Assembly: GCF_047739745.1 (NCBI RefSeq)
Contig: NZ_JBLLVA010000001.1
Span: 310,001-374,000, forward strand
Direction of reading: 5' to 3'
DNA from: Pseudaminobacter sp047739745
Lineage (GTDB): Bacteria; Pseudomonadota; Alphaproteobacteria; Rhizobiales; Rhizobiaceae
Length of the DNA stretch: 64,000 bases
The notes beneath the pieces are model-generated. The model ran no database searches. It was given only the letters and a program-made list of their open reading frames with translations, and was not told where the DNA came from. Below are positions 52,345 through 59,597 of the stretch, piece by piece. The first letter of the stretch is position 1. Each line of letters begins with the position of its first letter. The position numbers and the translations under genes are program-made.

Positions 52345-52639
52345 CTTGTCTCCCGCCTGACTTGACCAATGCGAGCAGGCGCTCGCGATCGTATTCTGCT
52401 TCGAGAGCGGCCATCGCCTTCTCGGCCTCTGCTTCGAGTTCGTCGCTCACGGACACCGGATCGGCCTTGCGCCAGTCTTCCAGATAGTCGGAGCTGTCAC
52501 GCGCGCCGCTGCGCATGGCACACATGTCGATCGCCTCGATGAAGCGCAGCGAAAGCTCGCGCTTGGCACTTTGCCGGCCTTTCTTGACGATGACCTGCGC
52601 AGGGATGTCGCGCCAGTAGACGATGAAAAGGTCGGCCAT
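52337..52639 (-). CDS. virulence-factor family (PF13769) small protein
   Basis: This 100-residue protein has the conserved N-terminus LFIVYWRDIPAQVIVKKGR and the RFIEAIDMCAMRSG block of the family annotated, misleadingly, as a virulence factor. No mechanism is established. As first gene of the operon with the MetV-like and MetF-like proteins (eight-base overlap with the next gene), it most likely supports the folate/corrinoid pathway and has nothing to do with virulence. The C-terminal 45 residues are predicted to be helical and acidic. Confidence 0.8.
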   Translation of the reverse strand: MADLFIVYWRDIPAQVIVKKGRQSAKRELSLRFIEAIDMCAMRSGARDSSDYLEDWRKADPVSVSDELEAEAEKAMAALEAEYDRERLLALVKSGGRQDG

Positions 52640-52798
52640 TTCATTCTCGCTTTCTCAAGTTTCAGCATTGCCGCAACGCTTGCGGACCCGCTTGTTATGG
52701 GACGACGCGCGCGCATTCAAAAGCGACGTGTCGTTACGTCGCAAACCGACGTGCGGCTGACGCACGGCGCGGGACTGTCCGGCATGGTGCCGGTCAGC

Positions 52799-53455
52799 TT
52801 ACATGACGAGGCTGAAGATCGTCTCCGCCGCTGCGCCGGCAACCCCGAAGACAAAGACAATGACGGCGAAGGCCACCAGCGCCACCGCTCCGCCAACCGC
52901 AAACAGTAAGCCGTCACGTTCCGACAAAGCCAGGCCGAGCAGCGCGGTGGCAAACGCTGGGAGCCAGTTTCCAAGCGGTATCGGCAATGTGACCACCACA
53001 GCCAGGATAAAGGTGATGATGCCGGTGATGCGTTCGCCGCGCCGGCGCCAGAACGGCCAGTAGCGCGGCCTTACGTAATTTTCGAGTTGCGTGAGACGCG
53101 GGACCATCCAGTCCATGATCTTGCGAAACTGTGCCGCCGACAGCGACTTTTCCAACAGGAAGCGCGGCAGCCAGGCACGTTTGCTCCCATACATCATCTG
53201 TGCCGAAACAATGAGAAGCGGCAGGCCGAGAAAGGCCGAGGAGCCTGGCGGCAGCGGCAGGAGGTTGAATGCCGCAAACACCACCAGCAGGGCAGCGAAG
53301 CTGCGATCGCCCAGCGCATCGCGTATGCTGCCGATTGTTACGCGCTCGTCGGCATCATGGGCAAGATTGGTGAATAGCTGCGAAAGCCGGCGTGGCCGAC
53401 GCCTCGGCGGAGCTCTTAACCGGCTCGCGTCGAATCCATCCATCGATGATCTCAT
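52799..53455 (-). CDS. exopolysaccharide synthesis ExoD family membrane protein
   Basis: This 218-residue protein of the ExoD family shows a basic N-terminus, the segment ALGDRSFAALLVVFAAFNLLPLPPGSSAFLGLPLLIVSAQMMYG and four predicted membrane helices, the last pair following GERITGIITFIL. In Sinorhizobium, ExoD affects exopolysaccharide and nodule invasion, but the biochemical role is unknown. The ATG at 53455 was chosen by its aggga site. It does not obviously belong to the methyl-transfer operon, which starts 160 bases further on. Confidence 0.87.
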   Translation of the reverse strand: MRSSMDGFDASRLRAPPRRRPRRLSQLFTNLAHDADERVTIGSIRDALGDRSFAALLVVFAAFNLLPLPPGSSAFLGLPLLIVSAQMMYGSKRAWLPRFLLEKSLSAAQFRKIMDWMVPRLTQLENYVRPRYWPFWRRRGERITGIITFILAVVVTLPIPLGNWLPAFATALLGLALSERDGLLFAVGGAVALVAFAVIVFVFGVAGAAAETIFSLVM

Positions 53456-53571
53456 TTCGTCCCTGTGAAGCCCGCCCGATATCACGCACTAGCCGTGGAA
53501 ACAGGCAGCATTCTGTCAAAGGCCGATTAAGACCGTTTGAAGCTTGGTGACAAGGTCGAAGGTTGCGGGCT

Positions 53572-54210
53572 CTATGCTCCAGCCGAAACCGCTCTTGCGC
53601 GGAGCGACGAGGTGAGATCGCCATAGCCGGTGAACCGCCGTTCATAGGCGAGGCCGAGCAGGCGCGCGGCATCCTCGGCAACCTTGTCCAGTGCCGGATC
53701 GTCGGTCTGCGCCAGATAGACGACCTTCTCGTAATTGCCGAAATAATCGGCAATCAGTTCCGGATGACGATCAAGGCCCAGCGGCTTGATGAAGAAGGCT
53801 TCGAACTGGCGGCACAGGAAATCGGTCATGTAGAATGCCAGCATGTCGCCGTCTTCCATGGCCTTGAAGGCGTCGATGCCTTGGTAGAACGCAAAGCAAT
53901 GCGGCCCTTCCATGCGCTCGACGCCGTGTTTTTGGCAAACGCGGTCGACCATGCCGCCGGTTCCGCAATCGGCGTAGCCGATGAAGATATGCTTGTAGCC
54001 ATCGGCTTTCGCGTCTGAAATCGCCTTGTCGAGCGCCGGTGCAATCTTCTCGGGATAGTAGTGAAATTCGGCCGGCAGGCAGGTCAGTTCGAGATGGTCG
54101 AGCGAAAGGCGCTCCTTCACCGCCAGCACCTCGCGGGCGATCATGCCGCAGGCGATCACCAGCAGTCGTCGGTCGTTCTCGGCTTTTACACTTTTCCCGG
54201 GCGTGGCCAT
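53572..54210 (-). CDS. DUF1638 family protein
   Basis: This 212-residue protein of the DUF1638 family has the conserved blocks LLVIACGMIAREVLAV, LPAEFHYYPEKIAPAL, FIGYADCGTGGMVDRVC and FYQGIDAF. Cysteines sit in several of the conserved blocks. DUF1638 genes recur beside corrinoid methyltransferase genes in methanogens and bacteria (from general knowledge), which suggests an accessory role such as corrinoid loading or metal handling; none is proven. It is transcribed on the same strand as the MttC-like gene but separated from it by a small oppositely oriented gene. Confidence 0.85.
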   Translation of the reverse strand: MATPGKSVKAENDRRLLVIACGMIAREVLAVKERLSLDHLELTCLPAEFHYYPEKIAPALDKAISDAKADGYKHIFIGYADCGTGGMVDRVCQKHGVERMEGPHCFAFYQGIDAFKAMEDGDMLAFYMTDFLCRQFEAFFIKPLGLDRHPELIADYFGNYEKVVYLAQTDDPALDKVAEDAARLLGLAYERRFTGYGDLTSSLRARAVSAGA

Positions 54211-54271
54211 GGAACCACTTCACTTCAAACGAGTTTCCAGACGTATCTAGTAAATGAGGGAGACACCGTCC

Positions 54272-54412
54272 ATGAAACTGTCACGCTTTGCATCAATCGC
54301 CGCAATTCTGGCCTGCGCGATGGCGCTTTCGGCATGCGCCAATACTGTTCGCGGCGTCGGCAAAGACGTCAAATCGACCGCCGATGCGGTTGAGGACACG
54401 GTCGAAAACTAA
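54272..54412 (+). CDS. entericidin-like small lipoprotein
   Basis: A 46-residue lipoprotein: the signal sequence MKLSRFASIAAILACAMALSAC ends in a lipobox (LSAC), and the mature peptide NTVRGVGKDVKSTADAVEDTVEN has the GxGxD pattern of entericidins. The ribosome site gaggga lies ten bases upstream and a clear terminator follows, so it is a small independent gene. It sits on the plus strand between two genes of the corrinoid locus and is probably not part of the pathway. Confidence 0.88.
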   Translation: MKLSRFASIAAILACAMALSACANTVRGVGKDVKSTADAVEDTVEN

Positions 54413-54439
54413 CCCTCGAACCGTCTACATGAGGCAACA

Positions 54440-54465
54440 GGCCGCGCCACCGCGCGGCCTTTATT
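54440..54465 (+). terminator. intrinsic terminator after the entericidin-like gene
   Basis: GGCCGCG (54440-54446) pairs with CGCGGCC (54453-54459) around a six-base loop, followed by TTTATTC. It also lies just past the MttC-like stop codon on the opposite strand and may end both transcripts. Confidence 0.8.
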
Positions 54466-54468
54466 CAT

Positions 54469-55167
54469 TCAGGCAGACGCATGCACATTGTGTTTGCGCT
54501 TCATGAAGTCCTTGGCGGTTTCCACCGCAACCGCCGCGTCGCGGCAATATGCGTCGGCGCCCACCGCCTTGCCGAACTCCTCATTGAGTGGCGCGCCGCC
54601 AACGAGCACCACGTAATCGTCGCGGATGCCCTTTTCCTTCATCGTGTCGATGACAACCTTCATGTAGGGCATGGTCGTGGTCAGCAGCGCCGACATGCCG
54701 ATGATGTCGGGCTTGTGTTCCTCGATGGCGGCCAGGTATTTCTCGACCGGATTGTTGATGCCAAGGTCGATGATGTCGAAGCCGGCGCCTTCCATCATCA
54801 TGCCGACGAGGTTCTTGCCAATGTCGTGGATGTCGCCCTTGACGGTGCCGATCACCATCTTGCCCTGCTTGGGCGCGCCCGTGGCGGCAAGCAGCGGGCG
54901 CAGGATGGCCATGCCGGCCTTCATGGCGTTGGCTGAAAGCAGCACCTCGGGCACGAACAGGATGCCGTCGCGGAAATCCTCGCCGACGATACGCATGCCT
55001 TCGACAAGCGCCTCGGTCAGGACCTTGTAGGGCTCCCATCCGCGTTCGAGCAGAATGTTGGTGCCTTCCTCGATCTCTTCTTTCAGACCGTCGTAAAGAT
55101 CGTCATGCATCTGCTGCACGAGTTCATCGTCGGAAAGCTCGGACAGGATGATTTCGTCATCGGACAT
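54469..55167 (-). CDS. corrinoid protein (MttC/MtbC type)
   Basis: This 232-residue methyl-carrier protein of the MttC family binds a corrinoid. An N-terminal helical cap domain (about 10-95) is followed by the Rossmann-like cobalamin domain: GTVKGDIHDIGKNLVGMMM contains the DxHxxG motif, with His114 as the predicted lower cobalt ligand, then DIIDLGINNPVE and VVLVGGAPLNEEF. It carries methyl groups from the MttB-like enzyme to the pterin methyltransferase. It is divergent from the mttB-like gene. The ATG at 55167 has a ggag site at -10. Confidence 0.94.
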   Translation of the reverse strand: MSDDEIILSELSDDELVQQMHDDLYDGLKEEIEEGTNILLERGWEPYKVLTEALVEGMRIVGEDFRDGILFVPEVLLSANAMKAGMAILRPLLAATGAPKQGKMVIGTVKGDIHDIGKNLVGMMMEGAGFDIIDLGINNPVEKYLAAIEEHKPDIIGMSALLTTTMPYMKVVIDTMKEKGIRDDYVVLVGGAPLNEEFGKAVGADAYCRDAAVAVETAKDFMKRKHNVHASA

Positions 55168-55435
55168 TTTCAGGCTCCTCGTTGCCGCGCGTAACATCGG
55201 GGCGGCCGCAAACTCGTTCAATACCTATCGTGCAACAGGTGCAAATCCATAGCTGATTTGCGACTTCCTGCAAAAGGAAAGCGACCGGAAATGCAAGCCC
55301 GGACACTATTGCTTTTCTTGTCGATTTTGCGACAGCGCTTGGCGCTGGCAAGCCGTTTCCATTAGGGTGCATGGCTACGATCCGGACAGGGGCATTATCG
55401 AATGCCGTTTACCTGATTTCTCAAGGATAACCACG
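55168..55435. promoter_or_regulatory. divergent control region of the corrinoid protein and MttB-like genes
   Basis: The 268-base spacer between the divergent genes must hold both promoters. Two near-identical direct repeats are visible: GATTTGCGAC at 55255-55264 and GATTTTGCGAC at 55323-55333. Each lies within a small inverted repeat (TTTGC/GCAAA at 55257-55274; TGTCG/CGACA at 55319-55334). They may be operator half-sites for a regulator such as the nearby GbdR-like, LysR or XRE protein. The 22-bp palindrome found elsewhere in the locus is not present here. Confidence 0.4.
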
Positions 55436-57010
55436 ATGGAAGATAAGATCTTGTCCGAGCAGGAAGCCTCAAGCGCGCGGCGCGGACGCGGGGCTGGCGG
55501 AGGTGCCGCGGCCAGGCGTGCGGCTCGCGCCGGTGGCGGTCCGGGTGTGCAGCACACCTATATCAACCGCAATATCAAGGTCTATGAGGTGCTGGACGAG
55601 GAGGGCCTGGCGCTTGTCGAGGCCAATGCCGAGATCGTGCTGGAGGAAACCGGCATCGAATTTCGCGACGACGCCGAGGCGCTGGCGCTGTGGAAGGAGG
55701 CCGGCGCCGACGTCAAGGGCGAGCGGGTCCGTTTTCCGAAGGGTCTCTGCCGCGCGCTTCTGAAAACCGCTCCCTCCATTTACACACAGCACGCCCGCAA
55801 CCCGTCGCGCTCCGTGCAGATCGGCGGAAACGCGACCGTGTTCGCGCCCGTCTACGGCCCGCCCTTCGTGCGCGACCTCGACGGCAACCGCCGCTATGCG
55901 ACGATCGAGGATTTCCGCAATTTCGTGAAGCTCGCCTATATGGCGCCGTCGATCCATCATTCGGGCGGCACGGTTTGCGAGCCGGTCGATGTGCCGGTCA
56001 ACAAGCGTCATCTCGATATGATCTACGCGCATATGCGCTATTCCGACAAACCGTTCATGGGATCGGTAACCGCACCCGAGCGCGCCGAGGACACGGTGGC
56101 GATGTGCAAGATCCTGTTCGGGGACAAGTTCGTCGAAGAGAACACGGTGCTGACCAGCCTGATCAACGCCAACTCGCCGATGGTGTTCGACGAAACCATG
56201 CTCGGCGCGCTCAAGGTCTATGCGCGCAACAACCAGGCCTGCATCGTCACGCCGTTCATTCTGGCCGGCGCGATGAGCCCGGTCACGGTCATCGGCACTT
56301 TGACGCAGGTGCTGGCCGAAGTGCTGGCCGGCGCCTCCTTCACCCAGCTCATCCGACCCGGCGCGCCGGTCATCTTCGGCACGTTCGCCTCGTCGATTTC
56401 GATGCAGTCGGGCGCGCCGACCTTCGGCACGCCGGAGCCCTCGCTGGTTTCCTATGGTGCCGCCCAGCTTGCACGGCGTCTCGGCCTGCCGTTCCGCACC
56501 GGCGGGTCGCTCTGCGCTTCCAAGGTGGAGGACGCGCAGGCCGCATATGAGAGCGCCAACACGCTGAATTCGACGCTGCTCGCCGGCACCAATTTCGTGC
56601 TGCACGCCGCCGGTTGGCTCGAAGGCGGCCTGGCATCCAGCTATGACAAATTCATGATGGACATCGACCAGCTCGGCATGAGCCAGAAATTCGCCGAGGG
56701 GATCGATCTCTCCGAAAACGGACAGGCGATGGACGCGATCCGTCAGGTCGGGCCGGGCAGTCATTACCTCGGCTGCGACCACACCCAGGCGAATTTCCAG
56801 ACGGCGTTCTACCGGTCGAACATCGCCGACAACAATTCCTTCGAGCAGTGGCTGGCCGAGGGCCAGAAGACCGCGCCACAGCGGGCCAACGAACTCGCCC
56901 GCAGCTGGCTGGCGAGCTACGAGGCGCCGCACCTCGATCCAGCCATTGACGACGCACTGAAGGATTTCATTGCCCGCAAGAAGGAGTCGATGCCCGACGC
57001 CTTCACTTGA
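55436..57010 (+). CDS. MttB-superfamily corrinoid methyltransferase (non-pyrrolysine)
   Basis: This 524-residue member of the trimethylamine methyltransferase (MttB) superfamily transfers a methyl group from a substrate, probably a quaternary amine, to the corrinoid protein. Family blocks are visible: INRNIKVYEVLDEEGLALVEANAEIVLEETGIEFRDD, VFAPVYGPPFVRDLDG, HHSGGTVCEPVDV, and CDHTQANFQTAFYRS near the end. The frame is open without the in-frame TAG that encodes pyrrolysine in true MttB, so it should act on substrates such as glycine betaine, as MtgB does, and not on trimethylamine. An Arg/Gly/Ala-rich N-terminal extension (residues 14-37) precedes the fold. ATG 55436 follows an aaggat site. 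Confidence 0.92.
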   Translation: MEDKILSEQEASSARRGRGAGGGAAARRAARAGGGPGVQHTYINRNIKVYEVLDEEGLALVEANAEIVLEETGIEFRDDAEALALWKEAGADVKGERVRFPKGLCRALLKTAPSIYTQHARNPSRSVQIGGNATVFAPVYGPPFVRDLDGNRRYATIEDFRNFVKLAYMAPSIHHSGGTVCEPVDVPVNKRHLDMIYAHMRYSDKPFMGSVTAPERAEDTVAMCKILFGDKFVEENTVLTSLINANSPMVFDETMLGALKVYARNNQACIVTPFILAGAMSPVTVIGTLTQVLAEVLAGASFTQLIRPGAPVIFGTFASSISMQSGAPTFGTPEPSLVSYGAAQLARRLGLPFRTGGSLCASKVEDAQAAYESANTLNSTLLAGTNFVLHAAGWLEGGLASSYDKFMMDIDQLGMSQKFAEGIDLSENGQAMDAIRQVGPGSHYLGCDHTQANFQTAFYRSNIADNNSFEQWLAEGQKTAPQRANELARSWLASYEAPHLDPAIDDALKDFIARKKESMPDAFT

Positions 57011-57197
57011 AGAGAGCCCGATACAGGCCGGGCTAAAGTGGCCAACATCATCCACAAGGAGGTCTGGCGGAGCGCGTTCTCCGAGCCGGACGAGAGGTGA
57101 TATTGCCGTTGCCATGCGACGGCTGGCCTATTAGCCCGTGCTTGCATCCGACAGGAGCGAGTGGTTTTCTCACTCGATTCTCAACGGAAGAACGAGC

Positions 57198-57830
57198 ATG
57201 CAGCCGACTGTCGCCCTCATCAGCGTCTTTGCCATTTTCATTCCGGCTCTGCTGATTCCTGGACCGGATTTTGTCGCGGTGGTCCGTTCGTCGATGATGC
57301 GCGGCACCACTGCCGGTCTGCTCACCACCGTGGGTGTGTCGATCGGGCTTGGAATCTATGCCACGCTCGGCCTGCTCGGCCTCTCGGCGGTGCTCGTCCG
57401 GTTCGAGTGGCTTGCCTGGGCGATCCGTATCGTGGGTGGCGCCTATCTGGTCTATCTCGGTGTACGGCTGCTTTTGGCAAAGCCGGAGGCGCTCAAGGTG
57501 GGGGATGAGAAATTTGCCAGACGTGGCAATACGCTGCTGTTCGGCCTGGGCGTAACGCTGACAAACCCTAAGGCGATCGTGCTGTTCGCCAGCGTGTTCG
57601 CCACTTCGGTGACGGCGTCGACACCGGGTTGGCTGATGGCGACAATGGTGGCCTTGGTCATGGCAAGCTCGCTCATCTGGTTTTCGATCGTCAGCCTGTT
57701 CATGTCCTCGGCGCCGGTCATCCGCTCCTTCGGAAATGCGCGGCATCGAATCGAGCGCATTGCCGGCGTATGCTTTGTTGCGCTCGGTGGCCGGCTGCTC
57801 GCCGACAGCCGCAATCCGCTGACGCCGTGA
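57198..57830 (+). CDS. LysE family translocator
   Basis: This is a 210-residue exporter of the LysE/RhtB superfamily. The N-terminal motif FIPALLIPGPDFVAVVRSS, with the conserved PGP, and the central GVTLTNPKAIVLFASVFATS are signatures. Six helices are predicted. Family members export amino acids; here sarcosine, glycine or methionine export could be imagined, but nothing shows it. The ATG at 57198 gives a typical length. Its stop overlaps the GTG of the ferredoxin gene. Confidence 0.9.
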   Translation: MQPTVALISVFAIFIPALLIPGPDFVAVVRSSMMRGTTAGLLTTVGVSIGLGIYATLGLLGLSAVLVRFEWLAWAIRIVGGAYLVYLGVRLLLAKPEALKVGDEKFARRGNTLLFGLGVTLTNPKAIVLFASVFATSVTASTPGWLMATMVALVMASSLIWFSIVSLFMSSAPVIRSFGNARHRIERIAGVCFVALGGRLLADSRNPLTP

Positions 57831-58495
57831 TCGAGGAGGCCCTTGCCGCGCATGGTTTGATCCTGCGTGGCGGTTTCTCGTTTGGCTCCGGCGAACAGGT
57901 GCCGACTGGCCGCTCGGGCCTTCCTGCGGGATCCGTACTCCTGGTGGGGCAGGCCGGTGCCGCGCCGTGGCCGCATTTTCTGCGCTGGCGCGAAGCACAG
58001 CCGGACACTCTGCAAAACCCGCTGGACACCTGGTCGCGTGAGGTGATTGGCGCAGTTGCCGCGCAGTTTGGGGCGAGGGCGGTTTCACCCAATGACAAGC
58101 CGTATCTACCGTTCCAACAATGGGCCATGCGCGCGGAGGGCCTGAAGTCGTCGCCGCTCGGTATCCTCATGCATCCTGAATATGGGCTGTGGCATGCCTA
58201 TCGCGGTGCGCTGCTGTTCGAGCACGAGATTCCGATTCAAGCGCCTCAGAACCCGATTCACCTTTGCGATCTATGTGACGGAAAACCTTGCCTGAATTCC
58301 TGCCCCGTCGAGGCGTTTTCGAATGGCGGATTCGCCTATGAGGACTGTCTTTCGCATGTACGGGGATCAGCAGGCGCAACGTGCCGGGAGCTCGGCTGCA
58401 TCGCCCGAAATGCGTGCCCATATGGTGCGGATTATCGCTATCCGCCCGATGAACAGGCTTTTCACATGGCGAGCTTCGCGGCTCGTAAAGCTTAG
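57827..58495 (+). CDS. 4Fe-4S ferredoxin-like protein
   Basis: This 222-residue soluble protein has two C-terminal cysteine clusters, CDLCDGKPCLNSCPVEAF and, after a gap, the group CRELGCIARNACPYG. This suggests two iron-sulfur clusters; the first resembles a 4Fe-4S ferredoxin motif. The N-terminal 140 residues are a domain I do not recognise. The GTG at 57827 overlaps the LysE stop (GTGA), so it is translated with it. It is convergent with the homocysteine methyltransferase gene. It could deliver electrons to the RACo-type activator, but that rests only on proximity. Confidence 0.8.
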   Translation: MIEEALAAHGLILRGGFSFGSGEQVPTGRSGLPAGSVLLVGQAGAAPWPHFLRWREAQPDTLQNPLDTWSREVIGAVAAQFGARAVSPNDKPYLPFQQWAMRAEGLKSSPLGILMHPEYGLWHAYRGALLFEHEIPIQAPQNPIHLCDLCDGKPCLNSCPVEAFSNGGFAYEDCLSHVRGSAGATCRELGCIARNACPYGADYRYPPDEQAFHMASFAARKA

Positions 58496-59511
58496 CCGCG
58501 CCGACGGCGTTCGCGGCGGGGTTCGCTGGTTTCCGCGCCGCTGCCGCTCTGGTCTGCGGTCTTGTTGCGCAACGGCCCGATGCGCTCGACAATGGTGGAG
58601 ACGGTCGGACGCGTGCCCTTGTGATGCGTGTCGAGCGCCTGGCGCATGGCGGCAAGATGCTCGAACGAGGTGCCGCAGCAGCCGCCGATGATCTTGGCGC
58701 CGCTGTCGACGGCAAGCCTGACATAATCGGCCATCAGTTCAGGCGTGCCCGAATAGTGAATTTCCGTGCCGTGGAATTCCGGAATGCCGCAATTGCCCTT
58801 TACGATCACCGTCGCTTCCGGCTTTGCTTCGGTCATGTCCAGCAGCGAAGCCAGAATATCCGGCGCGCCGACCCCGCAATTGGCGCCGACACCGACCGGC
58901 CCTTGTGGCAGTCCTTCGACAACGCCGTGGATGTCCTTGGGGGCAAGGCCCATCATCGAGCGGCCCGCTGTGTCGAAAGAGACGGTGTAGGTGTAAGGCA
59001 GGCCGACATTGATGGCAGCTTGCGCGGCCGCCTTCGCTTCGCCTGGCGCCGACATGGTTTCGATCCAGGCGATTTCGGCACCGCCATCCTTCAGACCCTT
59101 GATCTGTTCGGAGAAAGCGTCGACGGCCTCCTCATAGGTCATTGCGCCCAGCGGCTCGAGCAATTCGCCTGTCGGGCCGACCGAGCCCGCGACGATGACC
59201 TTGCGGCCGGCTTTGTCGGCCACCTCGCGTGCAATTTCCGCCGCGCGCTTATTCAACTCATGGACCCGGTCCTGCGCATGGTGCAGCTTCAACCGATGAC
59301 GCGTGCCGCCGAACGAATTGGTGAGTATGATGTCGGCGCCGGCATCGACGAATTTCTGATGCAATGTGGCGATCTTCTCCGGCGCGGTTTCATTCCACAA
59401 TTCCGGCGCCTCGCCGGATGCCAGCCCCATATTGAACAGGTTGGTGCCGGTGGCGCCGTCAGCCAGAAGCACGCCCTTCTTTTCGAGCAGCGCGTCGATG
59501 GGGTTGGTCAT
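58492..59511 (-). CDS. homocysteine S-methyltransferase family protein (betaine-homocysteine methyltransferase type)
   Basis: This 339-residue zinc methyltransferase makes methionine from homocysteine. The metal ligands are visible as Cys212 (GANCGVG) and Cys278/Cys279 (GGCCGT); ADGATGTNLFNMGL is the homocysteine-binding N-terminus. The methyl donor may be glycine betaine, another methylated compound, or the corrinoid protein. The last 11 residues, SEPRRERRRRG, are strongly basic, like tails on three other enzymes of the locus. A palindrome nearly identical to the one before the pterin methyltransferase lies 34 bases upstream of the start. Confidence 0.9.
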   Translation of the reverse strand: MTNPIDALLEKKGVLLADGATGTNLFNMGLASGEAPELWNETAPEKIATLHQKFVDAGADIILTNSFGGTRHRLKLHHAQDRVHELNKRAAEIAREVADKAGRKVIVAGSVGPTGELLEPLGAMTYEEAVDAFSEQIKGLKDGGAEIAWIETMSAPGEAKAAAQAAINVGLPYTYTVSFDTAGRSMMGLAPKDIHGVVEGLPQGPVGVGANCGVGAPDILASLLDMTEAKPEATVIVKGNCGIPEFHGTEIHYSGTPELMADYVRLAVDSGAKIIGGCCGTSFEHLAAMRQALDTHHKGTRPTVSTIVERIGPLRNKTADQSGSGAETSEPRRERRRRG

Positions 59512-59544
59512 GTGATCAATGCCTTAGCGGTGGGGTTGGTCAAA

Positions 59545-59566
59545 GATATAAGGAAATCTTTATATC
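59545..59566. promoter_or_regulatory. 22-bp palindrome before the homocysteine methyltransferase gene
   Basis: Arms GATATAAGGA (59545-59554) and TCTTTATATC (59557-59566) flank a two-base centre AA; one position differs from perfect symmetry. It matches the site at 50604-50625 in 19 of 22 positions. It lies between the XRE gene and the homocysteine methyltransferase start, where a promoter for the latter is expected. Confidence 0.75.
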
Positions 59567-59597
59567 CAGTCAATTGAAACCGCCTGTGGCGCTTCGG

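Noticed and set aside
55436..57010. Possible pyrrolysine codon in the mttB-like gene
   Set aside because: The frame is open to a TGA stop at full family length; no amber readthrough is needed and no pyl genes are in the window.
59512..59597. Possible SAM riboswitch before the homocysteine methyltransferase gene
   Set aside because: The 86-base spacer is dominated by the 22-bp palindrome and is too short and lacks the conserved elements of SAM-I or SAM-II aptamers.
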